A stretch of 64,000 bases of DNA, taken from positions 2,170,001 through 2,234,000 of the forward strand of contig JACGCN010000003.1 in NCBI GenBank assembly GCA_014905825.1. Direction: 5' to 3'. The translations under genes were made by a program, and so were the position numbers. Source of the DNA: Lyophyllum atratum (Eukaryota > Basidiomycota > Agaricomycetes > Agaricales > Lyophyllaceae). The notes beneath the pieces were generated by a model. It did not search any database. It worked only from the letters and a program-made list of their open reading frames with translations, and was not told the origin of the DNA. Shown piece by piece: positions 43,130-54,784 of this stretch; position 1 is the stretch's first letter, and each line of letters opens with the position of its first letter.

Positions 43130-44055
43130 TGTTGGAATATGCGGAAAGGGAAATTTCGGTGACTTCAAGTTCGTCACGGCAGGACAGGTACTTATACTTC
43201 GTTGGTCTCGTTATCATGAACCTGTGACAGATGTATATTCCTCCAGCAATCCCTGTCATCCGGTCCCCCGGTAAATATGTCCGTACCCTGTGGCCACAAC
43301 ACACCGCTTTCGACGCATCCTGCTTACACCATATCATCACGAACCAACTTCCTCCGACTCGGATTCAGCTGCGGATCATGACCTCTAGAGCATCGCCTTT
43401 TGCTCCTCCCCAAGGAGCCTGAGTCATCTCAGGATGCACTACCCCGCCCTTTGTCATACACCCGTCATGGTCGGGAGGGACTTGGGAGGAATACTAATCA
43501 CGTACCGAATGATGGGTTTCCTCCAAGGATCGAAGTCAAGCTTCTTCAGGCCCTTCGGGCTCTTGATCATGAACATCTGAGAACAGTTGGCCCCGCGTTC
43601 GCATTCGAGGGTGCCTAAGATTTCCCTTCAATGGCGCGTCGTGCTTGTACAGTGTACTCCGCCTCAACGTATGTTTTCTTGCAAAGTTGGAGCTTAGCGG
43701 AGCTGGTGGCGGATATTTTGTAAGTCCTGTCTGTTACCGTTAGCTAAGTCTGTCTTCCTCAACCTTGACAACTAGTAGCCTTTTGCGATCGTCTGTCAAC
43801 CTGCCCGAGATCTGCCAGGAGTAGACCATCATTATTTTCTTGCAAATGAATATTGCCAAGCTACGAACGTTGCAATGCGAATAAAAGGAAGTGGGAAAAT
43901 GCATTATACATCGTCTACGTTCGTTTCGTGCTATCCAATGGGCTGATTATACAAGGTGTTTGACTCGGGATCAAGACCAACAGGAAGCGGGAAAGCATGG
44001 TAAAGGTGGAGGGCGGAAGATCCGTCATTACCAACTGTACCGGGCATTGAATCAG
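43130..44055. other. Intergenic
   Basis: It separates copy A of the DJ-1 family from the end of the ferric reductase. I see no conserved frame. Confidence 0.35.
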
Positions 44056-46788
44056 TCATTCGCTGCGAAGCTGGGAGTACCACACACCTGTACGCCTCGC
44101 TATGCAAGAAAATGTCAGTGCACGACGATCCTCCGCGGGCAATCTGGAGCTCGCACTCCGCGACCGCATTTCTCACGTCGAGGGAGAAAGAATCGGGGCC
44201 ACAGCCTCATCACGAGCATATTAGCAAGTGCCAGACTGGCGGGCGAAGAACTTGAAAAAGGACTCACTTGCAACGCCGACTGTCCCTCCCGCTGCAAACG
44301 CATCTCTCACAATCTGCCCGAGATTCGGGCGCCCAATCAGCGTCTCCGTGGCTGTTTCAGCCTCTCCCTTGATGCCCGAATCGGACGATGGAGACGAAGG
44401 GCGGGACGTGTCGGTCACGTAGAGGGAAACGCTGACCCTTCCTTCTGGGACGCCTTGGAGTGCGGCGCTGAAGAGGTCCTTGTAGCATTCGAGTGATTCT
44501 ACCAAGTCAAATGGTCAGTCGAAGGAGGAAAAACAAGGATGAGGGACGTTACCGGTGCGGGGGAACGCCCACACGAAGTGAACATGCTTCAGCTCCACCG
44601 ACTTCTCTGCTATACCCTTGAGAAGGTCAAGCAGTAAGGGTACCGTAAAGCTAGCGCCTATTCAAACTCACAATCAGCGTCTTGAAAGAGCATAAAACAG
44701 CAAAAATACAAACCTGATCCACCAGCCAGCAGAACTACGCGATCATACGCACCAAGCGAGCCATGCACGCCGCCGTATGGCCCGTCTAGCAATACTGCCG
44801 ATGCAGCCCCGCTTCCGGCAAATGACACCAACCGCCCCGTCATCCCTTCCCGCACACGCATACAGAACTCAAGCACGCCAGAGCTCGGGAGCGAGGTGAC
44901 GGTGAATGGGTGTGACGTGAGCGCATGTGCACCCAGGTTCAGGAAGCGCACGAAGTAATGCTGCCCAGGGCCCCACTTCAGATTCTTCGCGGGGATGCGG
45001 ACACGCACCATGCGGTCGGGGAGGGCCTCGAAGGTCGCAGTGTGGCGTAAGCCGTTCCAGAAGAAGGTGCGAATGAAGCGTGCAAGCCAGGTGATGCCGT
45101 AGACACCCCCGGTCGCCCAGAAGTAGTCCCTAGATGTGACACCATAGTTTAGACACGAGGTATAGGTATATAGAGGAAGGGGTTACCATGATGAAAGGCG
45201 AAAATTACAATGGATGAAGAGGAAGATCATGAAAATAATTGAGACACTTAAAATATGGTCAACTTGGGGCGTTAGTGTGACAGAAGAGTGCCTTACAGGA
45301 AATGGAGCCTGAGTGGTCAAGAGAAGGTTAACTTGGGCTGCATGACTGTACAAAAAAAGAATAGACCGACTTCTTGAAGGTCTCGTAGTAGCGACTCCTA
45401 TGAATTTCGGGGTTTAATCCAACAGTAGTACATCGGGGGAGAGCAAACCGCACCTTATGGGACCCCATGACATGAGGATCAGCCATGTCTAGGCAGTTAT
45501 CAGTTGCACGATTCTGTGGGGGCACTTGGAATTCAGATTACCTGCGGGATGAGCGCGGCGACGCCTGTCCAGTAGTACGATTTAGTCTCATAGTATAATT
45601 CCATTTTTCCTATCCACACGTTGAAGCGGATGAATGGGAATGTATGAATCAAAGAGGTTATATCTTAAAAGTCTTTGATCAGTTGATAATAAAGAAGATC
45701 AAGCGACGAACGTACACATTATCCAGGCTGTCCACCGATGAAAAACTTGTAATTTCTCATGTGAAACGCCTGTCAAAATTCCGATCAAGTTTATTTTGCT
45801 CGAAAAGGCACTGCATCGAAGCCAGGGTCTGGTAAACGCATTGCAAAAGTCCTAGCCTAATCTACTCACAACATAAAGGGCATGATCGCGATGGATATCC
45901 ACCCGGTGCGTGTGCCTAGAGGAGGACTGTTTCCCATTGCAGGCACAGGCCAGTAGTACGGGTGTACCGCGAACGTCAGAGCTAGTGAGCGCCGATGGTT
46001 AGCGTAGGAACGGGTGATGGAAACCGGGCAATGCGTACCCGTGAAGAAAACTATCATAGCGGCTATGATAAGAATGACACCCAGGGGTGGGGAGTACCAG
46101 CCGAAGGTCGAGACATGATATTGGCGAGAGCTGAAGTATCTGAATAACCCTGCAAACTTGTCGGCAACCGAGACCATCTGTGTCCTCGTCCTTGAGAGAA
46201 ACTTAGCAGATGTTTGAAGGCGATATTCCAAGTTAGGGACGAACCTTCTCTTCAGGCCAGACGACCTATACAAGGATAAGACATTGATAAGGGTGAAAGC
46301 AGCCGTCGCTGCACAGAAAAAGTAGATGCTCGTTAATCCATAGTCCCAGTCTGCCGTGTACCACTGAAACGAAGTTGAGCAATGATTCATTTCATTGGTC
46401 GCCTGATCCTTACATTCCTGAGCCGTGTCCCCATCAGCCACATCTGGTAGTCCGTGAACTGTCCTGTTGCATGGCTTGAAACACGGCTGGAGTGCCACAA
46501 CACGGGACGCGCAAGTCCGACGAGGCCCATGGTTCGCTAAAGATGGGGAGGATTAACATCGGTGCAGTCGACAGATAATCCCTCTTATACGGCGGCTGGT
46601 AGGGACCAAAGAACCACATATTCCAAAAGATAGTGACACCGGCAGAGCAGACACGCAAATCTACGATACGATCTCAGTGATGAGGCACGGTAGCGTTGGA
46701 GAACAGAGACGTCAGAGGAAAAGACAAGCCAAGATTGCCCAGAGCTGAGATCTGCTCGATTCGTACAAGTTGGACGGTTCGGTATTCA
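44056..46788 (-). CDS. Ferric reductase / NADPH oxidase-like transmembrane protein
   Basis: A multi-exon FRE-type flavocytochrome. The membrane part includes TFGWYSPPLGVILIIAAMIV and NSPPLGTRTGWISIAIMPFM, joined to FAFSSKINLIGILTGVSHEK and FHRWTAWIMYITSLIHTFPF, in which His residues 14 apart are the expected heme ligands. Next come WIGKMELYYETKSYYWTGVA and FMIFLFIHCNFRLSSW. The FAD-binding part has LKWGPGQHYFVRF and HPFTVTSLP. The NADPH-binding part has LLAGGSGASFTVPLLLD, and near the end CGPDSFSLDVRNAVAECEL, with the stop at 44056-44058 after HSEAYSE. Such proteins reduce ferric or cupric ions at the plasma membrane to allow uptake. The first exon (ATG at 46788) and the exons around 45250-45400 are uncertain. 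Neighbours suggest a metal or metabolite role. Confidence 0.87.
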
Positions 46789-47113
46789 TAGTTCGAAGGG
46801 GTAATGGAGATGGCGTAACTTGAAAGAAAAAAAATCTGTCCTGTGACGTTTATTTGGCCTCGGGTCGTTTCCCAATTCGGCGACCAATTATTTCTAGAGA
46901 ATTTCTTCCGACTGGGTGCACACGCGATAGAGACTTTTCCACATGGCTGAACAGATGAAGAAAGCCAACTGTGAACTCAAGATAATGTTCCGATGACTGT
47001 CCAGGTACCTTTCTCTGATGACAACTCCATGAGAAGCGGACCTCAACAGTGAGTGACAAGAGAGAAGATATCCTGATATATTTACATCAACGACATGGGC
47101 TGACTCGGGCTAG
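46789..47113. other. Intergenic between two minus-strand genes
   Basis: A gap of 325 bases containing the promoter of the ferric reductase and the 3' flank of the PLP-rhodanese gene. Nothing specific is recognised. Confidence 0.35.
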
Positions 47114-49139
47114 TTAGAGTTGTGCCCGCGGAACCAAAGCCCACAAACCCTTCGCTTTGAAGCCACCAATCCCACCTATCACGTAAAGCGCCTCCACGCC
47201 CCTGTTCCTCAGGATGCTGCACGCCAATTTAGCGACATTCCCATCAGGTGAGAATACTATGACCGATTTGTCTTGTAGTGGCAGACCATACTCTGGATCT
47301 GTGATCGCAAACCGAGTTTCGAGTGTTTTGAAGAGAAGGGCGAGTGTTTGAGGATCTTTGTAAGGATTGGGTCTACTATCTGCCCCGACGTCGAGGTTGT
47401 GCGAGCCAGGTATATGAGAGGATTGGAAGTCGCCTCGGTCACGGATATCTAATACGAAGGTCCCCTTGTTGATATTGCTGGGCTTCCCGGTCGACGTGAA
47501 AAGCATTTGATGAGCCTTTTCAGGTGTCAGTTCCCAGTCGATATTGTAGCTGTCAACAAAAACTTTCAGTGACGAAGCCTTATTGGGAGGTTGCACAAGT
47601 TTTACGGGTAAAGGTCGGTTGAAAAAAGCTCTTCATTCTCGATGGGACGGAAGTAGGAAGAATCGAGCTTTGTAAAATATTCCGCGATGTATTGGAAAGG
47701 CTGGTCACAGCAAATGAAAACACCTGCCCAGACAAAACGTCAGTTAGCCAGATAAAATGATCCCAAAGCCAAACGCACAAGGAATTTCTCCGGCCGAATT
47801 TCTTAACGCATCTAAGGTGTTCGCGTCTTTGCGCTTCTGCAAGAAATTCAGAAGTCCGGTGAGCGCGAGTCCAGAGCTCGGTCCCACTAGGAGGCCGTTT
47901 CTACAGAGTTCCAGGCTCCTTTCATACGCAGAGAACGAATCAACTTCTTCCATCGCATCCATTGATTCCCTCCACGGAAATTCGACGGGGAGTAAGAGGT
48001 TGAACGTGCGAGGACCAGGAACCCGGTCGTTGGGCGCCGTTAAGACGCTGGTTATTTGTATCAGGACCAGCACTCGAGAAATGAATGGAGGCAGCATACC
48101 CTAACCCAGTAATGGATGGTTTAACTTTCTTCAGGTATAAGCCTGTCCCGGTCATCGTGCCTGAAGAGTGAAAGACGCCCATCACCTACTGTGAGATTCA
48201 GTATGGCGCCATGCAACTCACCCGCTGTCCCGACGGATGCGGCAAAAACGGAAATGTCGGGGAGTTGTGCGTAAATCTGCGGTCCCGTCCAACGCATATG
48301 AGCTTGGTAGTTCTACGAGAATAAGTTACATGCGGTGAACAAACGATTCATAAGATGGAACGCACCTCCGCGTTCGAGTATTGGTCAGGATTGTAGACAT
48401 TAGGCAGTGTCCCATGTTCATTTGCAACGTAGATACCGCCGTTCGTATCGAGATGTTCCGGTTGTACAGGTCCACCAAATAAGGTCCTGTAGATGATAGT
48501 CAAGTTCGAATTAATCTCGACGCTGAGATGCACGTTACAGCTCGAGTCCCTGTTTTATAAGCATGAACTTAGCCCCACACCCTTAGGACTGCTGGCGACT
48601 CACAAAGAATCGAAGGAGTTGCAGCTTGACCTGAGATGTCTTGTTTGATATGAATGCCTTGACGTTTGGGATTCCGAGAATATTCGAAATGATGCCAAGG
48701 GAGATAACCGTGCTTCCCGACGAGTACTCAACGATAGTATGTGTATCTTGTGTGATGTTGCCGCTCTCCTGAGCACGGAGGATCATGTTAAGCGCTATAG
48801 AAGCAATTGAGAGAGGCACTTAAAGTGAGCGCAGGACCCTGACGTACCTGGGAGAGACTTGACATTTGTGGCCGGTAGATGGCTCATTAGTTTTGCGTAG
48901 ATCCTGACACCGTCTTTGGTTGTGGGTTAGTTTAATGGAAGATATGTCAGCAACATGAGTACCCTTGCGCAGGGGGTTGAGGCGAGCAGGAAGCTCCACA
49001 AGCTAGGATACGTTAGAGCTATCGTGTTAAGCCAGTCTATTGTAAGACGCACAGGGACTGGAAGGTTCTTCTCTGGATCATAGAAGTCTCGAAGCCCATA
49101 TTCTCCCGAAAAGATGTTGAGCTCCGTGTCCACTGGCAT
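47114..49139 (-). CDS. Cysteine-synthase-like PLP enzyme fused to a C-terminal rhodanese domain
   Basis: About ten exons join in phase from ATG 49139 (MPVDTELNIFSGEYGL) to the stop at 47114. The N-terminal two-thirds is a fold-type II PLP enzyme: PLVELPARLNPLRK, then DGVRIYAKLMSHLPATNVKS with the PLP Lys in NVKS, IVEYSSGSTVISLGIISNIL (substrate loop), and SVGTAGTMTGTGLYLKKV (phosphate-binding). Then TAPNDRVPGPRTF and CRNGLLVGPSSGLALTG follow. After a linker (SSYFRPIENEELFSTDLYP) comes a rhodanese fold: TFVLDIRDRGDFQSSHIPGS and SVIVFSPDGNVAKLACSI, ending ALYVIGGIGGFKAKG. The rhodanese active-site Cys is replaced by Ser in VFSPDGN, so sulfur transfer by that domain is doubtful. The relatives make or use cysteine or related amino acids. 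The exact substrate here is unknown. Confidence 0.88.
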
Positions 49140-49807
49140 CGTAGGAGAGGCGAGGTGATAATGTGAAAGAGATTAGAATTCGGTGTTCCACCACAGTGGA
49201 AAGACCAAGTATACAAGGAGGACTACATGTCGGGGGGATTTATACAAGCTCAGTTGGCAGGTGGTCGGATGATACACTGGATTTGGGTTGATTGGGAGAG
49301 AAGGATAAAAAATTGAGATTCGACGCGATATCAAGAAATAAATTTGGGAGAAGGCAAGAGATTTTGGTCTTGATTGGCGCGCTATTGGACCTCACCAGAG
49401 TTACAGGGAGTGAGCAGCAGGTCGCAGTGGAAATTTGAACAAATTGTGTGACTGTTCGCGAGCGGTTACGTTTGAAGCGAGATCTAGAGCAGGACCCCGA
49501 AAACCCGCAGTGACCCGTCGCGCCATCTTCCAAAACCAACACGCGCAGATTACCTTCCAACACGACGCGACATATTTTCTGCCTGTCAGATTGGATCGCT
49601 TCGTTCTCCTACTTGCATCTGGATGAGAAAAATTCCGGCATCAGACTTGCTATAGTGACATTCTTTTCTTCCGCGGACACATGTTCGCGGATGGCCCGGG
49701 TACGAGTGGGTTGATCAATGGCAGAATCGCACTGTAGCGTCGCCTTGGGTTCGCCGTATGCGTCATAAGCAAGCTTGTTAATGTGCTCCTGGCCTCCGAG
49801 ACAAGCA
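49140..49807. promoter_or_regulatory. Shared divergent intergenic region of the PLP-rhodanese and MFS genes
   Basis: A 0.67-kb region between two divergently transcribed genes. A TATAAAT box for the minus gene is at 49238-49244. Several GATA-type hexamers are present (GATAAT at 49155-49160, GATAAA at 49302-49307). Fungal iron regulators bind GATA sites, but this occurrence could be chance. Divergence suggests, but does not prove, co-regulation. Confidence 0.4.
49238..49244 (-). promoter_or_regulatory. TATA box of the PLP-rhodanese gene
   Basis: TATAAAT reads on the minus strand 99 bases upstream of the ATG at 49139, a normal distance for a fungal TATA promoter with a short leader. Confidence 0.45.
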
Positions 49808-52181
49808 ATGCCCGCGTCTTCAATCATTCCTAAGGAGCACGACATTCCCATCTGTTCTGACAAGAAATCGAATGCTTCAGCCAATGGCGGCCTCACAGAT
49901 CAAACGAACTACCTACCCAGGCGAAAAATAATATCAGTAAGGGAACCACCCACGTTTCGTGTTGTGTTACAACTTATTTTGCTCTGACAAGGTGTTTATG
50001 GCATGTGCTTCTATTAGCATCGTTGGCCTCCTAGACGAAACCATGATTGCGGTATCATTACCGGTCATTGGGTCAGAACTAAATGCGGGAAGTCAAGTTA
50101 GCTGGTTTGCGACAGCTTATTTTGTGTGCGTTTTGAAATTCATTGGGCCGTATCCTGTGACTGAGACCTGTATAGCACTAGCACCGCCTGTCAAATGCTT
50201 TATGGGCGTCTGTCAGACATATGGTCACGCAAAACGGTCCTCTTTGGTTTAATGTTCATATTCTTCATCGGAAACCTTGGCTCGGCTTTTTCTAAGACTT
50301 TCATCCAACTCGTCGTCTTCAGAGCTGTAAGAAGCCGTATTTTATCAACACGGAAACGTACTGAAATGGCGACGATTCGAGATCGCTGGCGTCGGTGGCG
50401 GCGGACTACCAACAATAGCCCGAGTGATTGTGTCCGATGTTGTCTCCTTACGCCAGAGGGGGAAATACCAAGGCATCCTCGTGAGGCATTCATGATACAC
50501 CAAAGTCAAAGTATCTCAAGTATTATAGGGAGTCTCAGTCGCTTTTGCTAATGGTGTCGGTCCTCTCATTGGTGGCCTCCTTTCTCAACACAGCACTTGG
50601 TATGTCCTCAACCTTCTATGACTCACAGATAATTCTAGAAAACTCGTGGCACATCAGGCGTTGGATTTTTCGCCTCACGATGCCACTAACTGTCGTATCT
50701 GCAGTCCTCGTGTGGCTTTTCATGCCACTAAAGCCAACTGAGGGTGATTGGAGACGGTACGTGACCAGCGTGTTGTAGGGCTGGATTCCTTACTCTTTTA
50801 CAGCAAAGTCGCACTTGTCGATTATGTCGGCGCGTCTCTGATACTATCTGCGTCAGTGCTACTGGTTGTAAGCACCTCGACTTTATTGACTGTCTGCACG
50901 CTCATCATATTTTCTACTCCAAGCTCTCGCTCACATGGGCGGGTGGATCATACCCTTGGAACGATCGACATGTGCTCATCACGTTAGTCCTTGGTATAGG
51001 TGCATCTGTCGCTTTTATCGTTTGGGAGTGGCAGGGCCCTCGCTTCCCTCTCTTGCCACGTACGCACGCTGCTTCAAGATAAGTTCAACCCTATTTCTGA
51101 TTTTACCTACAGTGTACATATTTCGAGAACGTGTAGTCATCGGAGCAGCCGTTACGCAATGGGTCAACGGATTCTTGACCGTTGTCCAAGTATTCTACCT
51201 TCCAACGTTTTATCAGACCGCATTTGGATATTCGCCGGTTAAAAGCGGCCTCCTACTCCTCCCACTCACAGTTGTGCAAAGTACGTGATCACCCGCTGGT
51301 CCGGATTCATCTTATGAGCGAAACAGCATTTACATCGACGGCCGCTGGTATTTTGGTCACATGGACAGGTCGTTACAGGGTAATAATTATGCTTCAATTT
51401 TGCCTCGTTTTACTAATGCCACACTTTGTAGGAGCTCATTCTCCTTGGTTGGGCTATGTGGGCTATCGGTTTAGGACTGCTTGGAACCCTCGATGAACGC
51501 TCCAGTCTTGCCCAGCAAGTCGGGTACTCCGTTTTGACTGGTGTTGGCGTCGGTCAAACCTTCCAACCATCGCTGGTGGCTGTCCAAGGCGCTTTACACA
51601 GGAAAGATATGGCGATAGTTACAGCGATGCGAAGGTATAACAGTACTATTCCTTTACAGCCGATCCACCGAGCTTTCTAAAATTGAGTCTCATAGCTTCG
51701 TTCGGAATCTTGGAGGCATCCTCGGCCTTGCAGTAACAGGGACAATAGTGTACGTCCCCCTCTCTCCAAATCCCCCACGTTTTCTTAGCTTGGCTCGTTT
51801 AGCAACAATATCTTGTCTTCTCACTTGAAAGGCTTAGATCTAAGTGATGAGGTTCGAAAAAACATCCTCGACCATCCTGGATTATCCCGAAACCTAGCTC
51901 CAGAAATCTATGCCGAGGTCCGAGCAGGCTACCGAAAAGGATTTCGCCTGGTCTTCATCATTCTAGCGGGGCTCGCAGTCTTCTCTTTTGTCGTGGCCTT
52001 CTTAATCATGCCCCATCGTGACCTGGATCGATCTGATGATAAGAGATTGGAACAGGAGGGGAAAGATTTCGTCGCTAAATTGAAGGAGAAGAAGAAGATC
52101 ACGCCGAACGAGGAAAACCGGGAACTACCAGAGAAGCAGGCTGACAGGCAGGAGCCTCAGCCGGACAATCTGGACGTGTAA
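49808..52181 (+). CDS. MFS exporter, DHA2-like (about 14 helices)
   Basis: Many exons. The first starts at the ATG at 49808 (another in-frame ATG is at 49781) and splices after KIIS to VFMACASISIVGLLDETMIA. The next parts are VSWFATAYFV, MLLYGRLSDIWSRKTVLFGL (the loop 2-3 motif), FIGNLGSAFSKTFIQLVVFR, IAGVGGGGLPTIARVIVSDV, a RQRGKYQGI loop, WRWIFRLTMPLTVVSAVLVW, and a second half with VVIGAAVTQWVNGFLTVVQV, YSPVKSGLLLLPLTVVQ and GYSVLTGVGVGQTFQPSLVA. The C-terminus has a membrane helix and a long charged tail to the TAA at 52179-52181. The GxxD/RxGRR-like signature and GVGVGQT point to a drug:H+ antiporter, DHA2 type, used for export of toxins or secondary products. It diverges from the PLP-rhodanese gene. 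Confidence 0.87.
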
Positions 52182-52581
52182 AGAAATGATTTGATGTACC
52201 GTTTTCTAGATTGGAGTACACACTCAATGTAATCTTGAAAACAAAACAAAAAACTTTTTGTTCTGCCATGTCATGGTAAGCCTGCTCGACTTGGAATGTT
52301 CCCTGTCCCTGACTAACTCTCCCACATGGCTTCAACCTCTTCCTTGTCGCGTTTGTTAGCTCCGAGTCCATGCTTAGAGTTGAACGTGTCGTCTTTGTTG
52401 TCCTTTCAGCTTATGTTGTACCGAGATCAGTTTTGGTACGAACCAGTTCAAGTTCGTGCTTAGTCCGCGGCACCGTTTCGGAACAATATGCGCCTCACAC
52501 GGCACTATGTGGTCGCGGCCATAAAGCATCACCGCACGCGTAATAGATTGTTCTCTTAGACCCCAACTCTACGAGCGGGAC

Positions 52582-53612
52582 ATGCCATATTACAACAGCG
52601 TGCAAAAGCTCCCCGCACCTGATGTCACTATGGACCACGACCTGCACGAATTCACTTCCGTCGAGGAATACGATCTGAATAGCTTTTTGCCGTCACCTCA
52701 AGCTCCGTTGGTGACGGAACGTGTGGCACTAGTCCCCTTGATTGTAGAGCCATTTGTTAGTTAACTCGAACTTAACTTGTCCGCTTACAGAATTCCGCAG
52801 CCTTTGCTGCATGCTGATAGCTTGTTCAAAGCATTTTCTGCTCTACACTCGGACCCTGATGCATTCTTTTACCCATTTCCAAAAGGGAAACCGCATGGTA
52901 AGAGCTGCAGTAGTATTCTTTCCTTGACACTTTCCTGATGCCGCAGGCCACAGAAACGAAGACCGAAACATTGATCTATATGGAGAAGCAAAGGCGGCGC
53001 AGCAATCTTTTAACCTTCGCCGTCATTGACTCCACAAGCAATGAACTGGCAGGGATCATGGCGTATGTACTCCTGCTCTTTTCGATGTCGTAAGCCATAC
53101 GGAGTTGCTCGATCTTCCGGCAGTCTAGGATGCGATCCCTTACAAGCGACGCTTGATGTCAAGCTCATCGGGGTGAAAATCTTTCCCAAATTTCGATCTA
53201 CACACGTCTTCATACATTCGAGCTACCTTGTCCTTTCATACGCCCTCAATCCGCAGGCAGAGGGAGGCCTGGGGGTAGTAAGAGTGGGATGGAGAAACAC
53301 CACCGGTTAACGTCCAAAGCCAAAAGGCGGCGGAAAAGCTTGGCTTCGTAAGGGAAGGAATTATGCGGTAAGCGTCCTTACATGTCTCCCAGACGGAGGC
53401 CAAAGCGTTTTAATAGTGCGCTCAGATGTTACGAGGTTTCAACCGACATACCTGACGACACACCGTATCAAGATGTTACCGCTACTCCCGATGATACTGG
53501 GCGTAAGATGGAGGATGGGGTGATATATTCCATGACGATTTTGGACTGGCTGACTGGAGGGAAGCGCGATGACCTGAGGACCAAAATAGATGCTAGTCAA
53601 CATAATTCATAG
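52582..53612 (+). CDS. GNAT-family N-acetyltransferase
   Basis: Start ATG at 52582 (MPYYNSVQKLPAPDVTMD). Exons in order give SFLPSPQAPLVTERVALVPL, then LHADSLFKAFSALHSDPDAF, FAVIDSTSNELAGIMA, then GVKIFPKFRSTHVFIHSSYL, ending with VNVQSQKAAEKLGFVREGIM, which is the acetyl-CoA/substrate signature of RimJ/RimL-type acetyltransferases. A 48-nt intron (from about 53363) joins to ALRCYEVSTDIPD and the stop at 53610-53612. The P-loop-like Q-x-x-G region expected for acetyl-CoA binding is only partly visible, because one or two introns in 52930-53170 are not resolved. Members acetylate small amines or peptide N-termini. The substrate here is unknown, but the neighbourhood (exporter, PLP enzyme) is suggestive. 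Confidence 0.72.
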
Positions 53613-53670
53613 GCAGTAGCTTCAGGTATTCACCCAAGGGACTGTTACGTTTTCAAAGTCATAGGCTCAT

Positions 53671-53809
53671 TCCGATCTGGCTCATACACATCGTCAGTCC
53701 GGGGTCCTACCACATGCAAAAGATATCTAACCTTCCGACGGAAAGAGAGAACAACGAATGAGTAGGTGCCGAGCGATAGGGAAGGTCAGGCTGACTCCGA
53801 TCTGACTCA
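53671..53809. repeat. Two direct copies of TCCGATCTGRCTCA
   Basis: The 14-mer occurs at 53671-53684 (R=G) and 53796-53809 (R=A), in the 243 bases between the GNAT stop and the next ATG. The second copy ends 7 bases before the TATA box. It could be a regulatory motif or chance duplication. Confidence 0.45.
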
Positions 53810-53816
53810 GCATCAA

Positions 53817-53824
53817 TATAAAAA
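53817..53824 (+). promoter_or_regulatory. TATA box of DJ-1 copy B
   Basis: TATAAAAA lies 32 bases upstream of the ATG at 53856. This is close for a TATA box in fungi and implies a very short leader, or an initiation site before the first exon. Confidence 0.45.
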
Positions 53825-53855
53825 GCAGAAGGAAGCATCTAACGCTGGTGAGAAG

Positions 53856-54601
53856 ATGGCTTACCTTAAACCAAAGACAAGTGCGAAATCATTAGCCCTG
53901 GCTGCCCGCAATCTCTGAGCTTATGCTTTTTAGATGAAGTTCCCATAAACTTCGGCATAATTGTCTTCCCGGGCTTCCAAGCTCTCGACGCATTCGGGCC
54001 ACTCGACGCTCTCAATACCCTCGCCTACGATTTCCCATTGAACCTCTCGATCATCGCTGAAACGTTGGAACCCGTCTCCACGCGAGCTCCCAATGCCCCA
54101 CCCCCGAACTCGGGCAATTTCAGTGAATCGATCCTGCCCACCCACACCTTCGAAACCGCTCCCCAACTCGACGTACTTCTTGTGCCCGGTGGACGCGGCA
54201 CTAGAGATCCCAAGATCCAGGGTGCGATCGATTTTGTGGCCAAGGTCTATCCGTCCTTGAAGTACCTCATTACGATCTGCACTGGTGCTGGCATTGCAGC
54301 GCGTGCTGGTGTTCTGGATGACAGAAGTGCGACAACAAATAAGAAACACTGGGCGACGAACATTGCGCTGAGGACACAGGTGAAGTGGATTGCGCATGCA
54401 CGGTGGGTTGTGGATGGGAACATCTGGACGTCTTCGGGCATCAGCGCAGGACTAGATGTGATATTTGCGTTCATCACGGATGTTTATGGGAAAGAGGCAG
54501 CCGATATGGTCGCAGATTCACTTGAGTATGAGAGGCACACTGATTCGTCCTGGGATCCGTATGCAGAGTTGTACAACTTGAAGGACTCCGACGCGTCATA
54601 G
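53856..54601 (+). CDS. DJ-1/PfpI-family protein, copy B
   Basis: Two exons (53856-53880 and 53934-54601) give 230 residues. The short first exon (MAYLKPKT) leads into NEVPINFGIIVFPGFQALDA, then SLKYLITICTGAGIAARAGV with the nucleophile Cys in ITICTG, and WIAHARWVVDGNIWTSSGIS followed by GLDVIFAFITDVYGKEAADM. The layout and motifs are the same as copy A at 42343-43129, so both are paralogues. Copy B has a small insert of Pro/Asn (ANAPPPNSGNFSES) where copy A has GIKHPLGSDFGQS. No stop or frameshift is seen. A catalytic role on small electrophiles or isonitriles is a family-based guess. Confidence 0.93.
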
Positions 54602-54784
54602 ATTTGCATATGCCTTGTAGTCTTGTAGGATACGTATACGATTATATACTTCGTTTGAATAATCTGGAGCAACGTTCTGAGCCTTGAAATTTTGACTATG
54701 CGGGTTATGGGGGTTAACTATGAGCGAAAGGTGATCTCACTGGCAGCCGCGTGATGCTACCTACAGCCCCCTACTAAACCAAAA

